DNA of 64,000 bases from an uncultured Clostridia bacterium (GCA_947089425.1 CAMUKG010000002.1:62001-126000), one strand, 5' to 3'; counted from the first letter of the stretch, positions 52,468 through 60,617 are shown. Notes: a model not told the origin generated them from the letters alone. Numbers and translations: made by a program.

Positions 52468-52603
52468 GCTTATACCGTTATTTTTCTTGACAGTTTTTCT
52501 TTTTTATCGTATACTTAATTATAGAAAGGTTGTTTTGTTCGCTCGCATGGGCTTGAACGTTGGTGAAAAAACGATTTATCGGTTCCCCGACCTTTCTTTT
52601 TTT
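52468..52603 (+). ncRNA. Short structured RNA A with 48-bp promoter cassette
   Basis: TTGACA (52487-52492) and TATACT (52510-52515), 17 bp apart, lie in a 48-bp block (52468-52515) found identically at 52753-52800 and 54073-54120. The transcript from about 52522 has AGAAAGGT (52523-52530) pairing with ACCTTTCT (52590-52597), followed by seven T. Inside are a GTTCGCTC/GGGCTTGAAC arm and a CGAT/ATCG arm. No start codon with a ribosome site is present, so I read it as a non-coding RNA of about 80 bases. Confidence 0.7.
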
Positions 52604-52617
52604 ATGCCCGCAGTTAT

Positions 52618-52730
52618 TTGACTTTTTCTTTTTTTTATCGTATACTATGAATAAGGTCGAACGGGGAATTCCCGTTTGGGGCTTCTTCGGAAGTCGCACC
52701 GTCGAGGGTTATTTCTTCGGCGGGTTTTTT
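52618..52730 (+). ncRNA. Short RNA unit B with strong promoter
   Basis: TTGACT (52618-52623) and TATACT (52641-52646) with 17 bp. The transcript from about 52653 contains several GC-rich inverted segments and ends in CCGTCG/CGGCGG followed by six T. Less structured than A and E, and its sequence is different. Confidence 0.55.
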
Positions 52731-52752
52731 ATATACTCTCGTTGGGAGTCGA

Positions 52753-52877
52753 GCTTATACCGTTATTTTTCTTGACAGTTTTTCTTTTTTATCGTATACT
52801 ATGTACAGACAACGGCAAACGCCGTGTGCGTGCAATTCGCAAGGTCTTAGGCAAGTAATTCGTTACTTGCCCTTTTT
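52753..52877 (+). ncRNA. Short RNA unit C with 48-bp promoter cassette
   Basis: The same 48-bp cassette as unit A (TTGACA 52772-52777, TATACT 52795-52800). The transcript from about 52807 has a CGGC/GCCG hairpin and a terminator GGCAAGTAA/TTACTTGCC then CTTTTT. The IS200 element starts directly after. Confidence 0.65.
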
Positions 52878-52936
52878 GTATACCGAAAACCCCGCCATAG
52901 TGGCGGGGTTCCAAAGCACTTATAGCTTTGCATAAA

Positions 52937-52999
52937 AAATCTCCTTGTGTTAAGATAATGCTGCGGTCTGGCAACTGCAACGAAAACACAAGGAGATTT
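52937..52999 (+). promoter_or_regulatory. Ribosome-site-sequestering hairpin before tnpA
   Basis: A perfect 15-bp stem (AAATCTCCTTGTGTT 52937-52951 with AACACAAGGAGATTT 52985-52999) covers the AAGGAG site of tnpA. In IS200 a similar leader hairpin and an antisense RNA keep transposase translation low. Confidence 0.8.
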
Positions 53000-53004
53000 A
53001 TCAA

Positions 53005-53466
53005 ATGAATGATGTACATAGTTTATCACATACAAAGTGGAATTGCAAGTATCATATAGTGTTTGCGCCAAAATATAGGCGCAAAGTATTCTACGAAAGT
53101 AAAAGATTAGAAGTCGGAGCAATACTGCGAGAATTGTGTAAATGGAAAGATGTGGAAATAATACAAGCTGAAGTGTGTCCCGACCACATACATATGCTAG
53201 TGAGTATACCGCCGAAAATGAGCGTATCAAGTTTTATGGGATTTCTCAAAGGGAAGAGTAGTCTGATGATATACGAGAGATGGGGCGACCAAAAATTCAA
53301 ATACAAGAACAGAGAATTTTGGTGTAAGGGTTATTACGTTGACACGGCAGGAAAAGATGCAGTAAAAATAAAGGAATACATAGAAAACCAGTTAAGGAAC
53401 GACCGAATGGGAGAGCAATTGGGATTCATAGACAAGACAGACCCGTTTACGGGTAGCAAGGATTAG
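53005..53466 (+). CDS. tnpA: IS200/IS605-family Y1 transposase
   Basis: This 153-residue protein matches TnpA. The N-terminal KWNCKYHIVFAPKYRRKVFY is typical, the HUH motif lies in CPDHIHMLVSIPP, and the nucleophile Tyr in KIKEYIENQ. It moves single-stranded DNA by cutting and pasting at hairpins. The start ATG follows AAGGAG, which is hidden in a leader hairpin. It is complete and probably active. Confidence 0.95.
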   Translation: MNDVHSLSHTKWNCKYHIVFAPKYRRKVFYESKRLEVGAILRELCKWKDVEIIQAEVCPDHIHMLVSIPPKMSVSSFMGFLKGKSSLMIYERWGDQKFKYKNREFWCKGYYVDTAGKDAVKIKEYIENQLRNDRMGEQLGFIDKTDPFTGSKD

Positions 53467-53601
53467 GTCGCGAGTGCCAGACCGTACCAACGTGCTTGGC
53501 ACGTGGCTAGTAGACTAGGGCTATGCCCGCAGTGTGAAAAACCCCACGCTTTGCGTGGGGATATTTTTTTCTTGTTACCGCATAATTTTACATACATTTC
53601 G

Positions 53602-53702
53602 TTGACAAATTTAAAGCAATAGCGTATACTATATACAAGTAACGCGATTTCCGATAGGAATGAATTGAACGAATCGAAAGGTTTGGCGGCGTTACTTTTT
53701 TT
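53602..53702 (+). ncRNA. Short RNA unit D with strong promoter
   Basis: TTGACA (53602-53607) and TATACT (53625-53630) with 17 bp. The transcript from about 53637 has its 5' end AAGTAACGC (53637-53645) complementary to GCGTTACTT (53689-53697) followed by a T-run, so the RNA is a closed stem with an approximately 43-base interior and a built-in terminator. Confidence 0.65.
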
Positions 53703-53705
53703 ATG

Positions 53706-53993
53706 CTATTTTTGGGGTTTTTTCCATGAATATTTCCATTTGCTGAAATGTCGCTTTTTATCATGGCGAATACGCTTCGTCACATACATTGCGTTTTTAT
53801 CTTGCGGATTAGGATTCGGCTCAATCTTTATATTTAAATGTCGTCCGTCTTTTTCGCTATGCGTCACTTTACGAAAATTATATTCGTCGTCCGAATATTC
53901 GCTCGTAATCATGGCAGGATGATTCGATTTTATATAATGGCGAAAATGCGGATAATCTTCTTTTTTCGGCGGTTTGTTACTTTTCTTACTCAT
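53706..53993 (-). CDS. Small basic protein, paralogue of the next gene
   Basis: This 95-residue protein begins MSKKSNKPPKK and contains HPAMITSEYSDDEYNFRKVT and IKIEPNPNPQDKNAMYVTKR. The neighbouring gene at 54221 shares the HP...Y.V...NP.P..K..AYI pattern. Proteins of this shape occur widely in clostridial mobile elements; function unknown. It lies between units D and E and is read against them. Confidence 0.7.
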   Translation of the reverse strand: MSKKSNKPPKKEDYPHFRHYIKSNHPAMITSEYSDDEYNFRKVTHSEKDGRHLNIKIEPNPNPQDKNAMYVTKRIRHDKKRHFSKWKYSWKKPQK

Positions 53994-54072
53994 TATTTAT
54001 CACCTCGCAAGTTGTTAGTTAATTCTGTTATAAAGTAGCTGTTTTGAGTTTTGAGCTCTTCCCAAGTGGCTT

Positions 54073-54211
54073 GCTTATACCGTTATTTTTCTTGACAGTT
54101 TTTCTTTTTTATCGTATACTTAATTATAGAAAGGTTGTTTTGTTCGCCCGCATGGGCTTGAACGTTGCGGAAAAACGATTTATCGGTGCCCCCCAGCCTT
54201 TCTTTTTTTTA
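54073..54211 (+). ncRNA. Short structured RNA E, paralogue of RNA A
   Basis: The 48-bp promoter cassette (54073-54120; TTGACA 54092-54097, TATACT 54115-54120) is identical to those of A and C. The RNA from about 54127 matches A in the outer stem, the GTTCGCCC/GGGCTTGAAC arm and the CGAT/ATCG arm. Where A and E differ, pairing is kept (GCTC with GGGC in A, GCCC with GGGC in E), so the structure is under selection. The T-run follows at 54204-54210. Confidence 0.7.
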
Positions 54212-54220
54212 TGCCCGCAT

Positions 54221-54568
54221 TTATTTGCGCGGCTTTTTCTTTTTGTCTTTATCGATTACCGATTGCACTTTTTTCTTGTCTTTATCCGTAAACTTCCAAC
54301 CGTTCAATTTCTCGTTACGCTCGCCTTTTTTCACCCTGTCAGACTTTGGACGTATATACGCCGTGTCTTTATTATTCGGCTCGGGATTTTGTTCAAGCAG
54401 TATATTCGGAACGCCGTTTGTGGTGGGGGACTTAGTAATGCCTATGACCTTATATTCGCGTCCGTCTTCGTCATAAACATATTGAGGGTGTCCCGTAAAT
54501 TTGCCGTTCTTGAACTTACGGAAATGTCGTTGAAAACGTTTGTTGTTGTTACTTTTCTTACTCATAAT
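54221..54568 (-). CDS. Small basic protein, paralogue of 53706-53993
   Basis: From the ATG at 54568 (MSKKSNNNKRFQRHFRK) the protein has 115 residues with HPQYVYDEDGREYKVIGITK, LLEQNPEPNNKDTAYIRPK and a very Lys-rich end. The upstream ATG at 54574 is close. It follows the Zot-like gene with an 11-base overlap and so belongs to the leftward structural operon. No function assigned. Confidence 0.7.
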   Translation of the reverse strand: MMSKKSNNNKRFQRHFRKFKNGKFTGHPQYVYDEDGREYKVIGITKSPTTNGVPNILLEQNPEPNNKDTAYIRPKSDRVKKGERNEKLNGWKFTDKDKKKVQSVIDKDKKKKPRK

Positions 54569-56708
54569 CATCACCTCGTAAATTGTCAGTCAGTTCGTTA
54601 ATAAAGTAGCTATTTTGAGTTTTGAGCTCTTCCCAAGTGGCTTTTGCGGATTCGTATTCGCGCAAGTCGTTTAAGCCGACGGGGGAACGAAGCGCGCGCT
54701 CTTCCCAAAATGCCGACATGCAGTCGGTGGAGAAACGCTTGCTGTAAATCTTTTTCCAACAGAAAAAGTATTTGTTTTCGGAATACGAACCGTCAAGCGT
54801 TCCGTTCTCTATTCTCACCCGCAAAGCGTTATATCCGAATAAGTTATGTAGACCTTTATAGTAGTGTTCTATCTTTGAAACTACGGTTTTTAATAAGTGC
54901 ATAGTTAGCGTGTTGTCGCCGCGAACAAACCTATATTGTGCGTAAAACGAAATAAAGCGCCCGAACACGGCGGAATACAATAACTCGCCCAAAGAGAAGA
55001 ACGGCATAGCAAATCCGTTTTCGCTCTTTTCGCTAATGGAAATAATATCGAACATATCGCGTGCGTCGGCTCCGAAACTTTCGGGACGCTGTTCGTCGGA
55101 TATTATTTTCAAAAAGGCGTAGTTGTCTACCGTAGCCGCTTGCCGCCGCATTTTAAGTCCGTCGTTAAAGCCGTCGTTTTTTTGGTTTGTTTCGCCGTTA
55201 CTTAGCTTTATATTGCGCTCTCTCAGTTCGAGCGCATTGCGGCGTTCTTTACCTATTTCGGAGACGGCAACTATTCCGAACTCCAACGCATGGCGGTTAG
55301 GATTGTTTTCCAAAACCGTTTTCCCGAGCCGCAAAAAGTCGAAATCAAGGATATGAGCATGGCGGGAAAAAGAGTCTAAAAGCTTGCTGTCGCGGCGGAA
55401 AAAATCCGAGTTCCAAAGAGGGAAATTGCCCAAGTCTTGCAATAGGCAATCCGTGCGAATGGAGTAGTTCGAAACGAGGAGCGACGACTCCGTTATGTAA
55501 ATAAAATACAGTTGCGCATACGTTTCTATTACGTCCCAAATATCCACGACCTTTAATTTATCGTCATAGAATAGCCCGTAACGCTCGTATTCGTAGCCGA
55601 AGCACTTAGCCGCCGACGGAGAAGCACGCCACCGTGCGGCTTTCTTACGCACCCACAGCTTGACGGTTGCGAGGTTATACACTACATGAAAAGACATGAT
55701 TTTACGCAGTTCGTTTTCGAGATTTATATACGGAAAATTCGGAAACTTCAAATCGTTTTCAAGCAATTTTTCGAACGCCTTATCGCGGAACATTATTTCG
55801 GTGGAAAGGCACATGTCGGTGAGCATTGTTGTTTTGCCTTTGCCCATTGTGCCGACAACCATTGCAACGAGCGGGCGGGCGTTTATGAACCCGCGATTGC
55901 GCATTTCCATGTGGTGTAGGCGAGCGTAGGCAATACGCTTTCGAAAGCGGTCAAATAACAAAAGACCGAGAACCGCCCACAACCACAACGGAATAAATTT
56001 TAAAGGCACCGAAAGGTCCAAGAACAGTTTGTATACTTGACGGTATATGCTCCCGACGTCGAACGAAGAAACAAAATATAAATAGAACGCGAGGAACTCT
56101 AACAGGATTGTGAAAACGTTGAAATAGAAAAGCCACAAGCACAGCCACGTTATATAATAAATTTTGCGTTCGCGGATAAAACGATATAACGTTACTATAA
56201 AATTTTTAACGGGTGAATATATGCGAAAAACAAAAAATTTGAAAACGCGAAGCGGTTTGCTATCGCGGTTATAATCGTTATTTTCACATTTTAAATACCG
56301 TTTGAAAACGAATAACAACGCGAACACAACGGGCAAAGCTATTATTATAACTTTGCAAACGTTTCCTATTACTTTGCCTATGGCGGATATATACGCAACG
56401 AAGTTTTCGCCGCGTGCCCACAGCCGCCAATATGCCGACCATTTGCTTTTAAAGCCTCCGTAAGTGTCGGGGAGCAATGGCGAGGGTGCGGGAGCGGCGG
56501 GCAAATTATTGACGGTAGGCGTAACGGAATAGGGAAGAGAAAGCAATTCGCAAAAGTAATATGCGACCGACTTTCCGAAATCCCGTCCACTTTCGATAAT
56601 GCGATAAAATGAACGAGGAAAAAGAAAAACGCCGTACAGTGCAAAACCAAGCGTGATTGCGGCGCAAATTATATGGCGGTAGTTAAAACGTTTCTTTTCG
56701 TTCGTCAT
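54558..56708 (-). CDS. Zot-type assembly ATPase with N-terminal membrane segments
   Basis: From the ATG at 56708 the protein has 716 residues. Four or five hydrophobic segments lie in the first 265 residues. An ATPase domain follows with Walker A VVGTMGKGKTTMLTD (near residue 285) and a Walker B-like GIVAVSEIGKERRN near 475. The C-terminal 150 residues are unlike Ff pI. The ATPase part corresponds to the Zot-like protein of the first element at 2326-3144, here with a membrane platform fused in front. It is the largest gene of the structural operon and marks the element as filamentous-phage-like. Confidence 0.75.
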   Translation of the reverse strand: MTNEKKRFNYRHIICAAITLGFALYGVFLFPRSFYRIIESGRDFGKSVAYYFCELLSLPYSVTPTVNNLPAAPAPSPLLPDTYGGFKSKWSAYWRLWARGENFVAYISAIGKVIGNVCKVIIIALPVVFALLFVFKRYLKCENNDYNRDSKPLRVFKFFVFRIYSPVKNFIVTLYRFIRERKIYYITWLCLWLFYFNVFTILLEFLAFYLYFVSSFDVGSIYRQVYKLFLDLSVPLKFIPLWLWAVLGLLLFDRFRKRIAYARLHHMEMRNRGFINARPLVAMVVGTMGKGKTTMLTDMCLSTEIMFRDKAFEKLLENDLKFPNFPYINLENELRKIMSFHVVYNLATVKLWVRKKAARWRASPSAAKCFGYEYERYGLFYDDKLKVVDIWDVIETYAQLYFIYITESSLLVSNYSIRTDCLLQDLGNFPLWNSDFFRRDSKLLDSFSRHAHILDFDFLRLGKTVLENNPNRHALEFGIVAVSEIGKERRNALELRERNIKLSNGETNQKNDGFNDGLKMRRQAATVDNYAFLKIISDEQRPESFGADARDMFDIISISEKSENGFAMPFFSLGELLYSAVFGRFISFYAQYRFVRGDNTLTMHLLKTVVSKIEHYYKGLHNLFGYNALRVRIENGTLDGSYSENKYFFCWKKIYSKRFSTDCMSAFWEERALRSPVGLNDLREYESAKATWEELKTQNSYFINELTDNLRGDDYE

Positions 56709-56877
56709 AGTTTTCACGACTTGAATAACGGTTGTACGGATTATCTTTGTCTAACTCATCCGCGCAAGAATCGCAAATATGTTTTTCCGAATTATATTCG
56801 GGGTCGTCCGCAAAATACATGTGCCCGCAGTAAAAACAAGATTGCTTTTCCATAAATTCCGATTCTATTTCTTTCAT
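56683..56877 (-). CDS. Zinc-ribbon-like small protein, 64 aa
   Basis: The ATG at 56877 overlaps the stop of the tiny membrane protein upstream (ATGA). The protein has CFYCGHMYFADD and KHICDSCADELD, two CxxC pairs forming a zinc ribbon, then a charged tail. Its end overlaps the Zot-like gene start by 26 bases. Function unknown. Confidence 0.7.
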   Translation of the reverse strand: MKEIESEFMEKQSCFYCGHMYFADDPEYNSEKHICDSCADELDKDNPYNRYSSRENYDERKETF

Positions 56878-56969
56878 ACTTTGCACCCCGTAAAAACAAA
56901 ATACCCGATTGCCGCTATAACGAGCAAGCCGAGCAATACCGCTAAAATATGTTTTATCGTCTCTTTCAT
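56874..56969 (-). CDS. 31-residue membrane peptide, candidate phage coat protein
   Basis: The ATG at 56969 opens MKETIKHILAVLLGLLVIAA and then IGYFVFTGCKV and a stop. It is a basic N-terminus plus one membrane helix. Its stop overlaps the next start by 4 bases, so translation is coupled and the frame is likely real. Major coat proteins of filamentous phages are small single-helix membrane proteins, though usually 40-60 residues, so the assignment is only a candidate. No better candidate was seen in either element. Confidence 0.5.
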   Translation of the reverse strand: MKETIKHILAVLLGLLVIAAIGYFVFTGCKV

Positions 56970-56972
56970 TTT

Positions 56973-57134
56973 TTACCGTTCTTTTTGTTTCCGTCCTCGT
57001 AACCGCTTGCAATTATGCACGGGTACTTGTTTACCCGCGTTATACATGCTTTGATAGCAATGCCTATAAAAGCAGTCCGCCTCTTTGCATAATCCGCATT
57101 CCAATGCGTTAAACGTCTTTTGATTTTTCAACAT
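56973..57134 (-). CDS. 53-residue Cys-rich small protein
   Basis: The ATG at 57134 opens MLKNQKTFNALECGLCKEAD then CFYRHCYQS and a basic end. Five Cys residues suggest a metal site. The stop is 3 bases before the next start (56969). The first element has a comparable small Cys protein at 6000-6167. Confidence 0.65.
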   Translation of the reverse strand: MLKNQKTFNALECGLCKEADCFYRHCYQSMYNAGKQVPVHNCKRLRGRKQKER

Positions 57135-57171
57135 GGCTAAACGCCCCTTTAAAAAAGAGAAAAAGATAAAC

Positions 57172-57411
57172 TTAAAAACCGCGTGCTTTTAACTGTTCGT
57201 CCACTTTAAGCGCTTTCCATGCTTTATCATGGTAATACTTGTCGGGACGCACCGTTTTGCCTTGCGCAATGTCTTGTCGTTTCAATTCGTCGGCATAGTC
57301 GCATTTTGCTTTGCCTATATCATAAGGAATAACGCCGATAGGTTTGCTTTTTACGCTAAGCGATTTAACGCCCGCAGGCATTTTATTCGCTTGCTTTTTT
57401 TCCGACGGCAC
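57172..57411 (-). CDS. Small basic protein, 79 aa
   Basis: MPSEKKQANKMPAGVKSLSV leads into a helical C-terminal half (CDYADELKRQDIAQ then YYHDKAWKALKVDEQ). It resembles in composition the other small basic proteins of the two elements. It may be a virion or DNA-binding protein; no family known. Confidence 0.65.
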   Translation of the reverse strand: MPSEKKQANKMPAGVKSLSVKSKPIGVIPYDIGKAKCDYADELKRQDIAQGKTVRPDKYYHDKAWKALKVDEQLKARGF

Positions 57412-57478
57412 GCCCTATAAAAAAGGCTCTTTTTTCTTGTTTTGTTTTAAAATTCATGTTTGCACCTCTCTTTTTCTA

Positions 57479-57649
57479 TTGACTTTTTTAACTATGTGTG
57501 GTAATATATAAGCAAGGTAGCGAACTCAACCACCTTGTGGTTGTTTTGTCGGCGCGGTAATCCGTGCTCCGACCCGCAGAGCAACAATAGTTGCTGACAC
57601 CGTTTATCGGTTGTCGATAGGTAGCAATATTTGCTACCTATCTTTTTTT
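57479..57649 (+). ncRNA. Structured RNA F, about 137 bases, three hairpins
   Basis: TTGACT (57479-57484) and TAATAT (57502-57507) with 17 bp. The transcript from about 57513 contains CAACCAC/GTGGTTG (57528-57544), GTCGG...CCGAC arms (57548-57573) and a strong terminator GATAGGTAGCAA/TTGCTACCTATC (57616-57642) followed by seven T. It is transcribed against the structural operon, between two of its genes. The middle contains CGTTTATCGG, recalling the small arm of A and E. Confidence 0.7.
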
Positions 57650-58083
57650 CGATTATGCTTTTTCATCCTTGTATGCACTAATACTTTATCTGTATCACGA
57701 TTACTCAAAACAAATCGTTCTTTTTGCTCCGGGAATACTTTTTTATCCGAGATTCGCAACGGTTGTTTCGACATGCGATTTTTATCAAACGTTTGAAAGT
57801 CCACACCCGTGCGCTTAGGCAAGCCGTAACGCTTATGATTTATTTCCGCTAACGCTTTATCCGCGTTCTTTCCGTTTTCGTCGAACTTCTTTATGGATTT
57901 GAGCTTTGCAACCGAAACGCCGCGCTTATTCTCGCGCACCACAACATAGTTACGTTCTTCTTTCGTTTCCTTATCTATGTATTTGGTGTTGCCGCGATAT
58001 ACTTTGCCGACATAGTTTTTCTTTTGCACGTTATTCACCGCCTTTTTTGTTCTTGTTGCTACTGTTTTTAATGCCTTTGGCAA
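57634..58083 (-). CDS. Basic protein of the structural operon, about 149 aa
   Basis: The frame opens with a TTG at 58083; a GTG at 58038, just above the stop of the upstream gene, is an alternative start, and neither has a strong ribosome site. The protein is Lys/Arg-rich throughout (NYVGKVYRGNTKYIDKETKE, then KPLRISDKKVFPE and a basic end). It overlaps the upstream surface-protein gene by 53 bases in the TTG version. Function unknown; a DNA-binding or virion role would fit. Confidence 0.65.
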   Translation of the reverse strand: MPKALKTVATRTKKAVNNVQKKNYVGKVYRGNTKYIDKETKEERNYVVVRENKRGVSVAKLKSIKKFDENGKNADKALAEINHKRYGLPKRTGVDFQTFDKNRMSKQPLRISDKKVFPEQKERFVLSNRDTDKVLVHTRMKKHNRKKDR

Positions 58084-60052
58084 TTCCGCCTATTGCGCGG
58101 AACGGGAGTTTTACAACCCATACAACGCCCGAAACAATATAGGGAAGAAAAGGAGTTGCAACAACCAACAGTAGTACAACGATTATAAGCGTGAACACGA
58201 GCGACAGCGTTTTGCCGCACCCGCCGTCTTTATCCGACGTTGTGTATACGGGCGGCGTTGCAGAATGAATAATATCGATAGGGGACATGGCGACGGGAAT
58301 TACCGTGTTCACTTCTCCGTTAGAGAAAGTTACGTCTATAATATCGAAGTTGAGGTCAACGGATTGTTTGAAAAAATAGTTGTTACTATCGCGGTCTTTA
58401 AGAGCTTCCAAATATTTTGACAAACTGCACCTATCCGCTTCCGCCGAAAAAAATTCGCTAATTCTATATCGAAATAAGAACACAGTGCTGTCTCGTTCGT
58501 CGCGTTTTCCATTACTATCTTTTGTGCCTTTTCCGTTTTCTGTCGCTTTTGTGTATACGGCTTTCAGTCCCGTTTCCTCGCGCAAATAATCGTCCTCTTG
58601 AATGTATAAATTGTGACATATTTCCGCTGTGGTCAAATCCAAAAAATCTTCTTTTGTCAATTCTTTTATTGCCATTACATTACTGAACGTATCGGTTGTA
58701 ACATATGTGCCTTTTCCTCCGAACAGCTTATCCCAAAAACTTTTTTTCAACGTTTGAGAAGTAAGCTTATCGCTCCAATCTTTTTTATAATCCCAATTTA
58801 CTTCGGTGTAGCTTTTGTCAACGCTCGAAAAAAGGGCTTCGCTATACTTGTTTAATAAAAGTTTTCCGCCGTTTTTTGATGTATAATCTTTCATCCAATC
58901 CATCAAGGTTTCGGAAGACACGGTGAAGTGGTCTGCCGAATCCGCACCGTCTCCCGCCCAAAAGGCATAGTGTACAGAGGGAATAGATTCTTCGGGAATC
59001 AGCGTCCATTTGTCTTCGCAAAATTTTTCATTGTACATATAATCGCCAAAATGAACCGTCGTTCCGTCAAAATCTTGCGAGCGGTGGTTTACAATGAAAC
59101 AAAAATCCATTCCGGATAAATCGGTTTTGCCTACATAATTCATAACTGTATCATACGAAGATTTATCGCCTATCACAAGCCCCCAATTCGTAACGGCATT
59201 AAGCCATAAGGCGTGAACAGCAGTCATTTCGCCGAATAAATTCAAATATTTATTCGGAACTGAAAAATACACCGAATGCAACGTATCTTGCGTGTAATCG
59301 CTTGATTCATTTGTGCCGCTCGGACGGAAGAAAGTAGGGTGTACGTCTAATGGAAGCGTATCGCACTCTTCGCTTTTGATTGTCAGTGTGCTGTCCGCGT
59401 CGGAGTTCGGACCGTAGCCTGCCGCGTAACCGCCGTAAAAATAATCGGTTGCCACATAATAAGATTCAGTAATTCCGTCTTGCTTTTGCAATTCTATTTC
59501 GCCTACGGTATAAACGCGCTCGGTGGAATTGAGCGTTTCGAGAACTCTTTGCCTCTCTTCGCCGGGCAACATGACTTTATACTTGTAAAACAGTCCCTCA
59601 TAGTTCGGTTCGGTGCATACGCTCAAAAACAGCAACGAATATTTTTTTAATTCTACGCTTTTGTCCGAACCGAAGCGCATGGATATTTTATTTTGGGCGC
59701 TATCCGCTATGTATTTGATTCCCTTCGGGTTATACACATACGCATACAGCGCATAATTGCCTTGCAAATCGGAATAAAACGAATAACAATATTCTACAAG
59801 CGAAAACAGTTGCGTCGGCTTTTTGCTGTCAAAGTTAAAATCGGCAAAAAAATTATTTTCTTCAATAGAATAATCTTTGCCGTCTATAACGCTGTTTTTG
59901 AGGTCGTCAATCACGTTCGTTTCGTCAAAGTTTATATCCGTATTCGCGGCGTAAGATATAACCGCACGACGGGGAATAGACGAAAAGGCGGTAAAAAATA
60001 TTATTACCGCCGCGCAGATTGCGCACAATATCGTTCGTTTCGTTTTAATCAT
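58031..60052 (-). CDS. Large secreted surface protein with C-terminal membrane anchor
   Basis: This 673-residue protein starts with a signal segment (TILCAICAAVIIFFTAFSS). It continues as a large extracellular region of about 560 residues with few Cys, and then a C-terminal membrane segment (LSLVFTLIIVVLLLVVATPF) with further hydrophobic and basic parts. It occupies the slot between the stalk protein and the Zot-like ATPase that the 286-residue protein holds in the first element. A structural or host-contact role in virions is likely. No family recognised. Confidence 0.75.
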   Translation of the reverse strand: MIKTKRTILCAICAAVIIFFTAFSSIPRRAVISYAANTDINFDETNVIDDLKNSVIDGKDYSIEENNFFADFNFDSKKPTQLFSLVEYCYSFYSDLQGNYALYAYVYNPKGIKYIADSAQNKISMRFGSDKSVELKKYSLLFLSVCTEPNYEGLFYKYKVMLPGEERQRVLETLNSTERVYTVGEIELQKQDGITESYYVATDYFYGGYAAGYGPNSDADSTLTIKSEECDTLPLDVHPTFFRPSGTNESSDYTQDTLHSVYFSVPNKYLNLFGEMTAVHALWLNAVTNWGLVIGDKSSYDTVMNYVGKTDLSGMDFCFIVNHRSQDFDGTTVHFGDYMYNEKFCEDKWTLIPEESIPSVHYAFWAGDGADSADHFTVSSETLMDWMKDYTSKNGGKLLLNKYSEALFSSVDKSYTEVNWDYKKDWSDKLTSQTLKKSFWDKLFGGKGTYVTTDTFSNVMAIKELTKEDFLDLTTAEICHNLYIQEDDYLREETGLKAVYTKATENGKGTKDSNGKRDERDSTVFLFRYRISEFFSAEADRCSLSKYLEALKDRDSNNYFFKQSVDLNFDIIDVTFSNGEVNTVIPVAMSPIDIIHSATPPVYTTSDKDGGCGKTLSLVFTLIIVVLLLVVATPFLPYIVSGVVWVVKLPFRAIGGIAKGIKNSSNKNKKGGE

Positions 60053-60065
60053 AATAAGAACCGCC

Positions 60066-60617
60066 TTAGTGAAAGCCTATTGTCACCGTCGCTTTTTCCT
60101 GTTCGCAATACACAATAAGCGATAAACATTCTTTCGCATACAAATCCACTTCGGGAACGCCCGCAATTTCCGCGTCGGGATATACTTTTTCGAGCACGGA
60201 CATAAGCGTGAGCGTTTCGGGCAGATATAACGTAAAATGCCCCTCGCCGAGCTGAATATCAAATCCGTTTGTTATATCCGTGCCTTTGAAAAAGTCTTTC
60301 GTTTTACCGTCGAGCGTAAAGCCCGTAAAGTCGTATTCCGAAAGAGCTTCCGAATTTGCTTGCACGCGCACCGTAAAATTTGTCGCTTGTTCTTGTTTGT
60401 CGGTTATGCCGAGCACGTTTTTGCAATAGAATAGGGAAGTCGCGTTCTTTTCAAGCTCCACATTTTCAAGTTTGTGGGATATTTTTTCGTCGCCGTACTG
60501 CACATAAAAATTCTTTTGGCCGTTGTTTATGTAAGCGAAGACAAACGCCACTACGCCGAGCACGACGACGAGAAGAACTGCGTATACGACTATTGAAATA
60601 ATCGTTTTCGTTTTCAT
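60066..60617 (-). CDS. Membrane-anchored small surface protein, 183 aa
   Basis: One N-terminal membrane segment (TIISIVVYAVLLVVVLGVVA) is followed by a 155-residue beta-rich extracellular domain (NFYVQYGDEKISHKLENVEL). Its stop is 13 bases before the next gene and it starts 2 bases after the 571-residue protein. It is probably a virion-tip or assembly component. No family recognised. Confidence 0.7.
   Translation of the reverse strand: MKTKTIISIVVYAVLLVVVLGVVAFVFAYINNGQKNFYVQYGDEKISHKLENVELEKNATSLFYCKNVLGITDKQEQATNFTVRVQANSEALSEYDFTGFTLDGKTKDFFKGTDITNGFDIQLGEGHFTLYLPETLTLMSVLEKVYPDAEIAGVPEVDLYAKECLSLIVYCEQEKATVTIGFH

Larger units (their letters stand above)
52885..53565 (+). mobile_element. 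IS200/IS605-family insertion sequence (tnpA only)
   Basis: A left-end hairpin AACCCCGCCA/TGGCGGGGTT (52888-52910) and a right-end hairpin CCCCACGC/GCGTGGGG (53542-53560) flank a single tnpA gene. These subterminal hairpins are what Y1 transposases recognise. The element has no tnpB. It inserted within the array of short RNA units. Exact ends are estimated. Confidence 0.8.

Noticed and set aside
52468..54211. tracrRNA or CRISPR-related RNAs
   Set aside because: There is no repeat-spacer array and no cas gene in the window, and the repeated part is a promoter.
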